Below are positions 24,330 through 34,200 of a DNA stretch of 64,000 bases, in pieces. The stretch is taken from assembly GCA_050331575.1 (NCBI GenBank), contig JBHJGS010000006.1, positions 1 to 64,000 on the forward strand, written 5' to 3'. The DNA is from JBHJGS01 sp050331575. Lineage in GTDB: Bacteria > Pseudomonadota > Alphaproteobacteria > Sphingomonadales > Rhodothalassiaceae. The notes beneath the pieces were generated by a model. The model was not told the origin of the DNA. It was given only the letters and a program-made list of their open reading frames with translations, and did not search any database. The translations under genes were made by a program, and so were the position numbers. Numbering within the stretch: the first letter of the stretch is position 1; each line of letters starts with the position of its first letter.

Positions 24330-25493
24330 ATGTCCGAGCCGGGCTTCACCGACGAACCGGAGCATATCGGCGCACTGCGCGAGCAAATTCAGCGGTTCCT
24401 TGCCGCCGAGGCGCCGCGCGACAAGCGCCTTGCCTGGGACAAGGCGCAGAGCTGGCCGCGCGACGTCTATGCCAAGCTGAACCGGCTGGGGCTGACCGCG
24501 CTGACCGTGCCGGAGGCCTATGGCGGCAGTCCGGATCTGGTGGCAGCCGTAGCGGTGATCGAGGAATTGTCCCAGGCCGGCCCGTTTCTGGCCGGGCCCT
24601 ATATCCACACCGCCTTTTATGGCGGCATGAATCTGTCCCACAACGGGTCGGAGGCGCAGAAGCAGGCCTATCTGCCGCGCCTGGCCAAGGGCGACCTGTT
24701 CTTTGCCTACGGCCTGTCCGAACCCAATGTCGGCGGCGATCTGGCAGCGGTGGAAACCCGCGCGGCGCTGGATGGGGACGAGGTGGTGATCACCGGGACC
24801 AAGCGCTGGTGCACCGGGGCGGACTGGTCGGATATGATCTACACCCTGGTGCGCTCCGGCCCCGCCGAGGACCGATATAAGAATCTGTCTTTCCTGCTGG
24901 TGCCGACGGACAGCGCCGGCCTGTCCATGACCCCGATCGCGCACAGCAATCTGCGCTACACCCACAGTATGGACGTGCATTTCGACGGCGTGCGGGTGCC
25001 CAGGGAAAATATTGTCGGCGGGGCGCAGATGTGGAATCGCGGCTGGGAGCTGTTGGCCGGGCGCGCATTGGATGTGGAGAAGATTGAGATTTCCGCGGTC
25101 GCCTACGGCATCGCGCGCGCCGCGCTGGCCGAGGCGTGGCAATACGCCCAGGAGCGGGCGCAGTTCGGCAAGCCGATCGCCAAGCATCAGGCGATCCGCC
25201 ACAAGCTGGTGACCGCGCGCACGCACCTGGCCGCGTGCCGGCACATGCTCTATCATGCCGCCTGGCTGGCCGCGCAGGGCCGGCCCTGTTCGGCGGAAAC
25301 CTCCATGGCCAAGCTGTTCATCGCCGACACGGGCGTTCAGATCGCCTTGGCCTGCCAGCAGGTGATGGGGGCCTACGCCTTGTCCGATGCCTATGATATG
25401 GATCGGCATGTGCGCGATTTGCTGGGCATGCCCATTGTCGGGGGGTCGTCGGACATGCAGCGCAACAATCTGGCCGGCCTTTGGAGGCTGTAA
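24330..25493 (+). CDS. Acyl-CoA dehydrogenase
   Basis: A 387-aa FAD enzyme of the acyl-CoA dehydrogenase fold: N-terminal helices (about 10-110), beta domain (FFAYGLSEPNVGGDLAAVET, about 125-230) and C-terminal helical domain (YAQERAQFGKPIAKHQAIRH, typical). It should remove two hydrogens from an acyl-CoA and pass electrons to ETF. A catalytic glutamate is not certain from sequence alone. The start ATG follows the crotonase stop by one base (TGAG-ATG), so the genes are co-translated. Confidence 0.92.
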   Translation: MSEPGFTDEPEHIGALREQIQRFLAAEAPRDKRLAWDKAQSWPRDVYAKLNRLGLTALTVPEAYGGSPDLVAAVAVIEELSQAGPFLAGPYIHTAFYGGMNLSHNGSEAQKQAYLPRLAKGDLFFAYGLSEPNVGGDLAAVETRAALDGDEVVITGTKRWCTGADWSDMIYTLVRSGPAEDRYKNLSFLLVPTDSAGLSMTPIAHSNLRYTHSMDVHFDGVRVPRENIVGGAQMWNRGWELLAGRALDVEKIEISAVAYGIARAALAEAWQYAQERAQFGKPIAKHQAIRHKLVTARTHLAACRHMLYHAAWLAAQGRPCSAETSMAKLFIADTGVQIALACQQVMGAYALSDAYDMDRHVRDLLGMPIVGGSSDMQRNNLAGLWRL

Positions 25494-25494
25494 T

Positions 25495-26661
25495 ATGGAT
25501 GATCAAGTCCGTCTCGATCCGGAAAAGACAGCGCAGCGCTATGCGCCGTTGATCGCCGCGCGCGCTGACGAGGTGGAGCGGGTGCGCCGCCTGCCCGCGG
25601 ACCTAGCAGCCGATCTGGCCGAGGCGGGCCTGTTCGGCTTGCTGGTGCCGAAATCTCTTGGCGGTGCGGAGGTTTCCCCGGGCACCTTCATTCGGGTTCT
25701 TGAAACGCTGGCACGGGCGGATGCATCAGTGGCCTGGTGCGTCATGATCGGCGCCACCACCGGGCTGACCGCGGCCTATCTTCCTCGCGCCGAGGCGGAA
25801 CGGGTGTTCGCCGACTCGTCCACGATCACCGGCGGTGTTTTCGCCCCGCTCGGTCGCGCCGTGGAGCAGGACGGCGTCTACCGCGTGTCGGGACGATGGG
25901 CTTGGGCCTCGGGGTCGGCCAATTGCCGCTGGCTGATGGGCGGTGCCATGATTATGGACGGGTCCAAGCCCAAGCTCTTGTCGGATGGCCGGCCGCAGCA
26001 CCGCATGATGGTGTTCCCGCGTCAGGACGCCCAGTTGATCGACACCTGGCAAGCCTGGGGGCTGAAAGGCACCGGGTCCGGCGATATGGAGGTGGACCAG
26101 ATTGCGGTGCCTAAAGCGCGCTCGGTGTCGCTTATTGACGACCGCCCCTGGGCCGATGGTGCGCTGTACGCGTTTCCGGCCTTCGGTCTGCTGGCCTTGG
26201 GTGTGGCCGCGGTGGCCAGCGGCAATGCCACGGCCGCGCTGCAGGAGGCGCGCACCTTATTGATGGCCAAAAAAGCCGCTGGCGGCAAAAAAACACTCGC
26301 GGAGCGGGCCACGATTCAGGCCGGCTTTGCCGAGGCCGAGGCCGGTTTGGCTGCGGCGCAGGCGTTCTTGCAATCGGCGGTGGGCGAGGCATGGCGACGG
26401 GCGCGCAGCGAGGGGGTTTTGGATCTGCCCGCGCGCGCCCGGCTGCGGCTCGCTGCCACCCATCTGGTGCGCACGGCCGCGGATGTGTGCCGCACGGCCT
26501 TCGATCTGGGCGGCGGCACCTCGGTTTATCTGACCAGCCCGCTGCAGCGCCGCTTTCGCGATGGCCACACCGTCACTCAGCACATCATGGTGGCGCCGGC
26601 CAATTATGAAACGGTCGGCCGGGTCCTTTTGGATGTGCCAGGCGATGTGACCACCCTTTAG
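25495..26661 (+). CDS. Acyl-CoA dehydrogenase-fold protein (HsaA/flavin monooxygenase-like branch)
   Basis: A 388-aa protein of the acyl-CoA dehydrogenase fold, but with the pattern of the two-component flavin monooxygenase/HsaA-like branch: AASVAWCVMIGATTG-type region (ARADASVAWCVMIGATTGLT), RWAWASGSANCRWLMGGAMI, and the C-terminal FDLGGGTSVYLTSPLQRRFR. Either it hydroxylates an aromatic or other substrate using reduced flavin, or it is a degraded dehydrogenase. GGAGG lies 7 bases before the ATG at 25495, 1 base after the previous stop. Its TAG stop is also the first bases of an intergenic repeat (TAGGGCATTGTCCGATC). Confidence 0.82.
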   Translation: MDDQVRLDPEKTAQRYAPLIAARADEVERVRRLPADLAADLAEAGLFGLLVPKSLGGAEVSPGTFIRVLETLARADASVAWCVMIGATTGLTAAYLPRAEAERVFADSSTITGGVFAPLGRAVEQDGVYRVSGRWAWASGSANCRWLMGGAMIMDGSKPKLLSDGRPQHRMMVFPRQDAQLIDTWQAWGLKGTGSGDMEVDQIAVPKARSVSLIDDRPWADGALYAFPAFGLLALGVAAVASGNATAALQEARTLLMAKKAAGGKKTLAERATIQAGFAEAEAGLAAAQAFLQSAVGEAWRRARSEGVLDLPARARLRLAATHLVRTAADVCRTAFDLGGGTSVYLTSPLQRRFRDGHTVTQHIMVAPANYETVGRVLLDVPGDVTTL

Positions 26662-26784
26662 GGCATTGTCCGATCCACCGCGATCGCGCGTGATCGGATG
26701 AAACTGCCCCCCGCCTGTGGGACGCGCAACAGTATCCGACCGAATGGGATCGCCCAGCGGGTCCAATTGGTCGGAGATTGCTCT
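26659..26784. repeat. Intergenic inverted-repeat element, copy 2
   Basis: The element starts TAGGGCATTGTCCGATC (its TAG is the stop of the preceding gene) and ends with GGTCGGAGATTGCTCT, an imperfect inverted copy of the start (12 of 16 match). The part 26755-26783 is 26/29 identical to 7345-7373. It fills most of the gap between two convergent genes. It resembles the repeats at 31059-31264. Confidence 0.6.
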
Positions 26785-26805
26785 GGCCGCGCGGGTACAG
26801 GCGGC

Positions 26806-27372
26806 TTAGGGCTCCAGTTCGGAATCCCAGTACAGATAGTCGCGCCAGCTATCGTGCAGATAATTGGGCGGAAAGGCGCGGCCGGCTTCCAGCAGTTGCT
26901 GGCTGGTCGGCCGGAATGGCTTGACGGTCGGCCGCATGCCCGCTTCTTTGGGCGTGCGGCCACCCTTGGCAAGGTTGCACGGCGCACATGCGGTCGTGAC
27001 ATTCTCCCAGGTGGTCCGGCCGCCATAGGCCCGCGGCACAACATGGTCGAAGGTCAAATCCTCGTTCGCACCGCAATACTGACACTCGAACCGGTCGCGC
27101 AGAAACAGATTAAAGCGCGTGAACGCCGGATACCGCGCCGGGCGAATATATTTCTTCAGCGAAATGACCGAGGGCAGCCGGATCTCCATGGACGGCGAGC
27201 GCACTTTGCGGTCATATTCGCAAACGATATTCACCCGATCTAAAAAAACCGCCTTCAAGGCGGTTTGCCAATTCCAAAGCGAGAGTGGGTAATAGCTGAG
27301 TGGCCTGTAGTCAGCGTTCAGCACCAACGCCGGACAGGTCTCTGGCGAGGGAAGGTCGATCGCTTCGGCCAT
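26806..27372 (-). CDS. HNH endonuclease family protein
   Basis: A 188-aa HNH-fold protein. Cys-x2-Cys (CQYCGANEDL), the DHVVPRAYGGRTTWEN core (Asp-His, Asn) and CAPCNLAKGGRTP (second Cys-x2-Cys) form the zinc-stabilised HNH. The N-terminal VLNADYRPLSYYPLSLWNWQ pattern is typical of the conserved single-domain HNH proteins of alphaproteobacteria, whose role is unknown and which are not linked to a restriction system here. I use the ATG at 27372 with AGGAC 7 bases upstream; an in-frame TTG is 6 bases earlier. Confidence 0.88.
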   Translation of the reverse strand: MAEAIDLPSPETCPALVLNADYRPLSYYPLSLWNWQTALKAVFLDRVNIVCEYDRKVRSPSMEIRLPSVISLKKYIRPARYPAFTRFNLFLRDRFECQYCGANEDLTFDHVVPRAYGGRTTWENVTTACAPCNLAKGGRTPKEAGMRPTVKPFRPTSQQLLEAGRAFPPNYLHDSWRDYLYWDSELEP

Positions 27373-27532
27373 GGGCAAAGTCCTTTGCTCTGTGGCTTTT
27401 TGGATCCGGCAGGATGATCTTCACACCATCCCCCTGCCCTGTCGCTTCGCTTATACAAAATACAGTGTTTTGGTTTTATGACAATACCCGATGTATGCCG
27501 CTGCGACCGAATGGTTCCGCCCGCCGGCCAGC

Positions 27533-28321
27533 TTAAGGGTTGGGCCGCTGCGCCTTCTCCGGCACCGGGCCGAAATAGGGGAAAAAGCGCTCCAGATAAT
27601 AGTCGATCCAGTTCCAGTAATCCTGTGCGATATCGGACCGGCGCGGCATCAGGGCTGAGGCCCCGTGCGCCCCGCGGCCTTGCTGTGGCCGGAATGCCAC
27701 CTTGCGATCGTCCCGCGGCAGGGCCTGGAAAATCTCCTCCCAGCGCTGCGTTTCTCCAGCCGCGCTGGTGATCAAGACGGGCTGTTCAACCCGCTCCGCC
27801 TCGGCGCCGACGCTGGGCTGGTAGCCGAAATATTCTCCCGGCGAGAAGGCCATCACGCCATCAATCAAATCCGCGTGCCGACCCGCCAGGATCAGGCTTA
27901 AACCGGCGGAATAAGATGATCCCATCGCAATGATCTGCTCAGCGTTCAGCTCCTGCTTGGCATAGCGCAGAGCGGCCAGCATATCGGGGATGGCGTCGGT
28001 ATAATTCTGCTTCAAACCTTGCTCTGCGGCGCGTTCAGCGGTCTCATTCGTGACGGTCAGAAATTCCTTGCCGGAGCGGAGGTCGACGGCCAGCGTGGTG
28101 ATGCCGCGATCGGCCAAGCGCGGGGCGATGCCCAGATATTCGCCGCTGCTGGATCCGGCCTGATGAAACGCCACCACCACCAGGTCGTCGCGATAGCCTT
28201 GATACAGCGTCGCGGTCACCTCCAGTCCGTCTTCGGCGGGAAATGTGACCGTTTCCCGGGCAGCGGCGGGGAGCGTGGCCAGGCTCAGCAACAAGATTGC
28301 CATCCAGCGTGTCATCGTCAT
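27533..28321 (-). CDS. Exported alpha/beta hydrolase
   Basis: A 262-aa periplasmic protein (signal peptide MTMTRWMAILLLSLATLPAAA). The nucleophile elbow is GSSYSAG, with a following Asp/His pair suggested by LITSAAGE and the RGAHGASAL motif near the end (His). The dienelactone hydrolase-like fold is likely; substrate unknown. It is 7 bp after the adjacent carboxylesterase gene, on the same strand, so the two are probably co-transcribed. Confidence 0.82.
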   Translation of the reverse strand: MTMTRWMAILLLSLATLPAAARETVTFPAEDGLEVTATLYQGYRDDLVVVAFHQAGSSSGEYLGIAPRLADRGITTLAVDLRSGKEFLTVTNETAERAAEQGLKQNYTDAIPDMLAALRYAKQELNAEQIIAMGSSYSAGLSLILAGRHADLIDGVMAFSPGEYFGYQPSVGAEAERVEQPVLITSAAGETQRWEEIFQALPRDDRKVAFRPQQGRGAHGASALMPRRSDIAQDYWNWIDYYLERFFPYFGPVPEKAQRPNP

Positions 28322-28328
28322 TCTCTCC

Positions 28329-28979
28329 TCAACCGATCAGCCGATGCAGGAACGCCACTGCCTTTTGCAGTCCATCTGGTCCGATTGCGTGGGGCACATT
28401 ATGGGAGAGATGAACTGAAACTTCCACCTGATTGGCCTCCAACGCGCCCTTGGCTTCATACATCAAAGGAAATGGCAGCACCTCGTCATGGCTGCCATGG
28501 ATCAGACAAACGGGTGGACGCGCGTGAAGTTCGTCGCGCAATTTGCCAGGCGCGGCCAGCGAGCCGGAAAAGCCCAGGATCCCGGCGCATGGCCGGCGCA
28601 GTCCGACATGCAGCGCCATCATCGCCCCCTGGCTGAAGCCGGCTAGGATCAGCTTGTGCAGATCCAATTGAAATCTGTCCAGACAGCGGTCGAGCCATTC
28701 ATTGAGTTTGGGGGCCGCCTGATAAACGCCCGTGTCGCGCTCCTCCGGACTGATCCGGGTCAATCCAAACCATTGAAAGCCGGCTGGGTTGCCCGGGCAG
28801 GGTTCCGGCGCGTTTGGGGACAGGAAGGCCGTGGTGGGGAATTGCCCGTTAATCTGACGCGCCAGCGTGTTCAGATCAGCGCCGTTGGAGCCATAGCCAT
28901 GCAGCAGCACCACCAAATGCGTCACCCGCGCCGGAACGATTTCCGGGCCTGTCAGCACCGCGGCAGGGGCATCATTCAT
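28329..28979 (-). CDS. Phospholipase/carboxylesterase (alpha/beta hydrolase)
   Basis: A 216-aa cytosolic esterase of the carboxylesterase/lysophospholipase family. The oxyanion LLHGYGSNGADL, nucleophile GFSQGAMMAL, acid HGSHDEVLPF and final His in SHNVPHAIGPDG give a complete Ser-Asp-His triad. AGGA lies 9 bases before the ATG at 28979. It is divergent from gluQ, with 85 bp between starts. Confidence 0.9.
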   Translation of the reverse strand: MNDAPAAVLTGPEIVPARVTHLVVLLHGYGSNGADLNTLARQINGQFPTTAFLSPNAPEPCPGNPAGFQWFGLTRISPEERDTGVYQAAPKLNEWLDRCLDRFQLDLHKLILAGFSQGAMMALHVGLRRPCAGILGFSGSLAAPGKLRDELHARPPVCLIHGSHDEVLPFPLMYEAKGALEANQVEVSVHLSHNVPHAIGPDGLQKAVAFLHRLIG

Positions 28980-29064
28980 AAACGGATCCTTCCATTGCGT
29001 TATGGAGCGCGGCAAGCGCTTGTCCGTCTGTTACCGGCTTTGCCGAGTCCGTGAAAGATGTGCC

Positions 29065-29934
29065 ATGACCCTTACGCGCTTTGCGCCCTCGCCAACCGGG
29101 CTCTTGCATCTGGGCCATGCCTATTCCGCCTGGCTCTCTGAGGGCATGGGACAGCGATTCCTGCTACGGCTGGAGGATATCGATATCGGCCGCTGCCGCA
29201 GCCAGTTCGTTGAGGCGATCCTGCGCGATCTGGCGTGGCTGGGATTGCGCTGGGCGGACCCGATCTGGCGCCAGAGCCAGCGTTTGAAGACGTACAGCCA
29301 AGCGCTTGAGCAGTTGCAGGCGACCGGCCTGATCTATCCGTGCTTTTGCACACGCAAGGACATTGCTGACCAGATCGCTCGCTCCGCCTCGGCGCCGCAT
29401 GGGCCGGACGGGCCGCTGTACCCGGGCACCTGCCGGCGCCTGCCGGCTGACGCGCGGGCGGCTTTGCTGGCATCGGGACGACCGCATGCCTGGCGCCTGG
29501 ATACCGCGGCTGCCCTGGCGCGGGTTGAGCGGCTGACCTGGACGGACCGACGCCATGGCGTCATCGAGGCGCGGCCGGAGCGGCTCGGCGACGTGGTGCT
29601 GGCGCGCAAAGATGTGCCGACCAGTTACCATTTGGCGGTCGTCATCGATGATGCCGCTCAGCACGTGGATCTGGTGGTCCGCGGCATGGATCTGTTCGAG
29701 TCGACGCATATGCATCGGCTGTTGCAGGCATTGTTGGACCTACCGGTGCCGGCCTATCACCATCATGGCCTGATCACGGACAGCGCGGGCCGCCGCTTGG
29801 CCAAGCGCCATGATGCCCAGAGCTTGCAGGCCCTGCGCGAGGCCGGCCGGACGCCGGAGCAGGTCCGGTCTGAGCTGCGAGGCTGGGCGGAGCGGCTGGG
29901 CGATCTGCCCCAGGGTCATGCCAGCCGAGCATAA
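29065..29934 (+). CDS. gluQ: GluQ, glutamyl-Q tRNA(Asp) synthetase
   Basis: GluQ attaches glutamate to queuosine at position 34 of tRNA(Asp). It is a truncated GluRS with the catalytic domain only (289 aa; no anticodon-binding domain). The HIGH-type motif is in FAPSPTGLLHLGHA, and the KMSKS-like loop is RLAKRHDA. The zinc site is suggested by YPCFCTRKDI and YPGTC. I use the ATG at 29065; an in-frame start at 29002 is less likely. Its 3' end overlaps the convergent glycosyltransferase gene by 19 bp. Confidence 0.93.
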   Translation: MTLTRFAPSPTGLLHLGHAYSAWLSEGMGQRFLLRLEDIDIGRCRSQFVEAILRDLAWLGLRWADPIWRQSQRLKTYSQALEQLQATGLIYPCFCTRKDIADQIARSASAPHGPDGPLYPGTCRRLPADARAALLASGRPHAWRLDTAAALARVERLTWTDRRHGVIEARPERLGDVVLARKDVPTSYHLAVVIDDAAQHVDLVVRGMDLFESTHMHRLLQALLDLPVPAYHHHGLITDSAGRRLAKRHDAQSLQALREAGRTPEQVRSELRGWAERLGDLPQGHASRA

Positions 29935-31022
29935 AGCGCCCGGTGTGCCTCGGCACAGGCCTGCCAGGTGAAAGCCGCGGCGCGGCGGGTGCCGGCGGCG
30001 CGCAGCCGGTCTTGCTCGATCTCGTCATCCAGCAGCGCGGACAGGGCGGCGGCCAGGGCTTCGGGCTCGCGGGTGTCGCAGAACAGCGCGGCCTCGCCAG
30101 CGACCTCGCGGAACACCGGGATATCCGAGCACAGGACCGGGGTGCCCAGCGTCATCGCCTCCAACAGCGGCAGACCGAATCCCTCAAAGCGCGACGGATA
30201 AACCAGACAGCGCGCCTGGGCATAGGCCGTGGCCAAAAAGGCATCACCGCCGCTGATTTGATGGACCTGGCCGGTCAAGCCGAGTTGGGCGATCAGCGCC
30301 TGTTCCTCAGCGGTGAAGGCACCGCCGCCAACGGCCACCAGGGCGGGGCGACTCGGGCTCGGCAGGTCAGCCAGAGCCCGGACCAGCGTGGCAAAATTCT
30401 TATAACCCGCCCGGCGGCCGACGAAGAGGCAATAGTCCGGCGGCAGCCTGGGCTCTGTCTTGCTCGGCGGCGGCAGCCGCGGCGCGCCGTGCCCGATCAC
30501 CTGAATGCGCGCCTCCGGGATTGCCCAGGTTTCCATCAGATCCGCCTTGGTTGCGTGAGACACCGCCACGATTGCGTCGGCGCGGGCCACCGCGCGGCGT
30601 TTCAACGCGCTGCGCAGCCGCCGTCCGCTTGAAGAGGCGCCGCGCTCGGATTCCATATCGTGCACGGTGGTGACGCGCGGCAAGCCGGCGGTCCGGTTCA
30701 ACACCGGATAATAGCTCTGGTGCACGACGCTGGCTGGAGGTGCCTTGCGGCACAATGCTGCGAAGCGCAGATCAGCGGCGAGGCGGGCCGCCGGGCCGAG
30801 CCGAAGCGGCGCCTGGCCGCCGGGCTTGTGCGGGCGGCTCAGCACCGCAAGGTTCGGACGGCGACGGCGCAAGGCGGCCAGGTGGTGATTGATGCTGCCA
30901 CGCCCGTCCACCGTTACGGCCAGGTCGAGGGCGTCCAAAGCCGCGATCAGTTCGGCGAAAGCGCGGGAAATGCCCCCGGACGACTGCGCCAGAAAAATGC
31001 CGGGATCGAACAGGATGTGCAC
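29916..31022 (-). CDS. Glycosyltransferase family 4
   Basis: A 368-aa GT-B glycosyltransferase. The C-terminal half shows the GT4 signature: CLFVGRRAGYKNFATLVRAL for the nucleotide-sugar domain start, and CLVYPSRFEGFGLPLLEAMT with the EX7E (Glu-Gly-Phe...Glu). The N-terminal acceptor domain starts IFLAQSSGGISRAFAEL. Start is GTG at 31022. It lies downstream of the giant repeat protein gene and the repeat region 31059-31264 on the same strand, so a role in the same envelope glycan programme is possible but not shown. Confidence 0.88.
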   Translation of the reverse strand: MHILFDPGIFLAQSSGGISRAFAELIAALDALDLAVTVDGRGSINHHLAALRRRRPNLAVLSRPHKPGGQAPLRLGPAARLAADLRFAALCRKAPPASVVHQSYYPVLNRTAGLPRVTTVHDMESERGASSSGRRLRSALKRRAVARADAIVAVSHATKADLMETWAIPEARIQVIGHGAPRLPPPSKTEPRLPPDYCLFVGRRAGYKNFATLVRALADLPSPSRPALVAVGGGAFTAEEQALIAQLGLTGQVHQISGGDAFLATAYAQARCLVYPSRFEGFGLPLLEAMTLGTPVLCSDIPVFREVAGEAALFCDTREPEALAAALSALLDDEIEQDRLRAAGTRRAAAFTWQACAEAHRALYARLA

Positions 31023-31058
31023 AAGACGAGCCCCTGCGACGCGGATGAGCTGGCCGGC

Positions 31059-31120
31059 TAGAGCCTTGTCCGATCAAACCGACTCACTTGCGGGTTCGGT
31101 TTGGCCGAGAAAAGGCTCTA
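31059..31120. repeat. Intergenic inverted repeat, copy 3
   Basis: TAGAGCCTT (31059-31067) pairs with AAGGCTCTA (31112-31120) and CAAACCGA (31075-31082) pairs with TCGGTTTG (31096-31103). The arms resemble the ends at 26659 (TAGGGCATTGTCCGATC against TAGAGCCTTGTCCGATC). The structure lies between the giant gene and the glycosyltransferase gene. Confidence 0.75.
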
Positions 31121-31133
31121 TGAGTCATAGGTT

Positions 31134-31198
31134 TAGAGTGTTGCGTCCGGCCTCACTTGATCACCAAAGGGGAGCCAATGAGATCGGGCAACGCTCTA
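31134..31198. repeat. Intergenic inverted repeat, copy 4
   Basis: TAGAGTGTTGC (31134-31144) pairs with GCAACGCTCTA (31188-31198), 11 bp with one T-G pair. The right end GATCGGGCAACGCTCTA (31182-31198) is the reverse-complement type of TAGAGC...TTGTCCGATC. It sits 13 bp after copy 3. A further arm of the same type, GGATGTTGCTCTA, ends at 31264 inside the giant gene's stop codon. Confidence 0.65.
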
Positions 31199-31261
31199 GC
31201 AGGCCCTCTTCTGTAGCGCTTCGGGCGGTCGGTGGGAAGCCAGACCCGGTTGGATGTTGCT

Positions 31262-34200
31262 CTAGATCGGCGCGGGCTCCATCGCCGTGTCCTCCATGCC
31301 GTCGCTCTCGGTCATCATCGGGGCGGCCATGTCATCGCCGAACGCAGCGGCCATATCCTCCGGCGTCGGCGGTGCCTCCACCGCCTCGGTCCAATCCATC
31401 CCCTCTACCGGGGCTGGTTCGGTCGGGCTGTCGGTCATGGCCTGCAGATAAGACTCTCTGCCCGGCGCCTCTTCGCCCATGCCGAATAGATCCTCCATCA
31501 TCATGGCCATGTCATCCGTGGCGACGGCCATCGGCGCGGGATCCTCAGCCGGCTGGACCGGGGTTGGGTCTTCCTCGGTGGTAGCCTCGACAGGGGCGGG
31601 ATCCTCCACCGGCTCGATCGGGGCTGGCTCCTCCTCAGCCTCTGCCGCGATGGGGTTGGGATCCTCAGCCGGCTCGGCCGAGGTTGGCTCCTCCTCACTC
31701 GCGGCGTCGAGGGTGGCGGGGTCCTCAGCCGGCTCGACCGGCGCCGGATCTTCCTCAGTGGCGGCCTCGACAGGGGCGGGGTCCGCAGCCGGCTCGGCCG
31801 GGGCTGGCTCCTCCTCAGTCTCTGCCGCGACGGGGGCGGGGTCCTCAACCGGCTCGACCGGCGCTGGGTCTTCCTCAGTGGCGGTCTCGACAGTGGCGGG
31901 GTCCGCAGCCGGCTCGACCGGGGCTGGGTCTTCTTCAGTGGCGGCCTCGACGGTGCCGGGGTCCGCAGCCGGCTCGACCGGCGTTGGCTCCTCCTCAGCC
32001 GCTGCCTCCACCGAGGCCGGATCCTCCGTCGGCTCGGCCGGCGTTGGCGCCTCCTCAGCCGCTGCCTCCACCGGAACCGGATCCTCAGCCGCCTCGGCCG
32101 GCGCTGGCTCCTCGTCAGTGGCGGCCTCGACGGTGGCGGGACCCTCAGCCGGCTCGGCCGAGGCGGGATCCTCTTCGGACGCGGCGGCCGCGGCGGCTGC
32201 GTTGGCCAGCGGATCAGGCGGCGATGCGTCAGCGGGCGCGGTGACCACTGGGTCGATGACCTCTATGTCGACAAAGGCGTGGCTTTGGCCGGTCCCGTCA
32301 AACACCGCGACTTCGATTTGTGCCACTGGCGAGCCGGCGGGATCGAGCAGCGTGGGATCGGCCAGGAGGATCTGGCCGTCAGCACCGACTGCAAAGGCGC
32401 CGGAACCGCCGACGATGGCGAAGCTGAGGGTGTCGGTGCTGTCCGCATCGCTGGCACTGATCTGGGCGACCACTGTGCCGACGGCGTCGCCGGTGGAGAC
32501 CTGGCCTGAATCGGCGCCGGTTATGATCGGAAGATCGTTGGTGCCGGTGACTGTGACGGTGGCTGTCTCATCGGCGGTCAGGCCGACACTGTCGCGCACC
32601 GTGTAGGTGAAGCTCACCGTGCGGCTCTGGCCCTCGGCCAGGTCCTGGAAGGCGGCGCCGGGATCAAACTGTACCGACCCGTCGGCGGCCAGCAGCACCG
32701 TGCCCTCGTTGGGTTGTGTCACGGTGATGATCTCCAGATCGGCGCCCACATCATTGCCAAGCAGATCCAGCGTCACCGGACCGGCATCTTCTACTGCCGT
32801 GGCCTGGTCTGCCGCCGGCGTCAGCGCCCAATGCTCGGTCACATCAATTGCCACCGGGACGGTGGTCTGCGCGCTGCCGTCGGACACCGCCACGGCGACC
32901 TGCTCAACCGGCGTGCCGACGGGGTCGAGCAGGGCGGGGTCGGCTAGGGTGATTTGCCCGGCGGCATCGATGGTGAAGGCGCCGGAGCCGCCGACGATGC
33001 CAAAGCTCAGCGGGCCGGGTGAATCGATATCGGTCGCCTCGACCTGGGCCACGGCGGTGCCCGCTGCATCACCGGTGGAGACGCTACCGGGATCGGCACT
33101 CGTGACCACCGGCGCGTCGTTGCGCCCGGTGACGTTCAGCGAGACCGTCTGGACATCCGTGCCGCCTTGACCATCCTGCGCGCGCACCTGGAAGCTGATC
33201 GTGCGGATATCGCCTTCGGCCAGATCATCGAAATCGCTCCCCGGCGCGAAGGTGAAGCTGCCATCGGCATTGACTGTCAGGCTGCCGGCGTCCGGGCCGC
33301 TGCCGGCCACCAGTTCCAGGCTAACCGGATCCCCGTCGATATCGAAGACGTCGATTTGGCCGGTGAAGGCTGCTGCATCCTCGTCCAGCGAGCCTGCGAA
33401 CCCGTCCGTCGGTGTCACGAATGTGCCGATCAGGTCATTCTGAACTGTATCAAGGGCCGGTTCGGACAGGACACTATTGAAGATGGACACAGCACCGATG
33501 GCGCCTTGGAAGGTGAAGCTGTTGCCGCCGCCATTGACCACCTCGGTGCTGCCATTCACCGAGAAGACGGTGCCGGTCTGCACCCCGCCCAAGCCGATCG
33601 GATCGCCGTGAGCGAACACGGTGGTGCCCGCCGGGGCGCTGACGCTGCCAAAGGCGTCGCCGTTCAGGATGCCGGTGATGGTGCCATTATCGAACACCAA
33701 GGAGACGGCATAAGCGGTGTCTTCGGCAATGCCGGTGGAGACAGCCAGCGGGCCGAACGCGATTTCCTCGCCGGAACTCTCCAGATTATAGGCGTTCACA
33801 TACAATTCGCCATTATCGATATAGATGTTGAAGCCGCGCGTGCCGCCGCCTTCTTCGTAGAGGACCTGCCGGTCGGTAACATTGTCCCCGGTTTGGAATG
33901 CCAGATTGATCGTGCGCTCGCTGACATCGCTGCTATTGATCAGCGATGAGCTGGGAATTTGCAGCGGGCCATTGTCAAAGCGCACGGCCGGGGCGCCGTT
34001 GATGCTGGCCAGCGCCGCGGTTTCCGCCACCGTATCGAGATCGTTCGCTGTCAGGTCGACAAGCGACACCGTGCCATCGCCATCACCGTCGCGGATCGCG
34101 CCGGCTTCACTGGCATCGAAGCGCAATACCAGATCGCCCAGCCCGGCCAGATCCGGGGCGACAGCGATGACCGGCGCATCATTGCGTCCGCTGACCGTCA

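Noticed and set aside
31517..32176. Regular 60-bp spacing as a possible CRISPR array
   Set aside because: The units are contiguous coding repeats in one reading frame with no constant repeat/unique spacer alternation.
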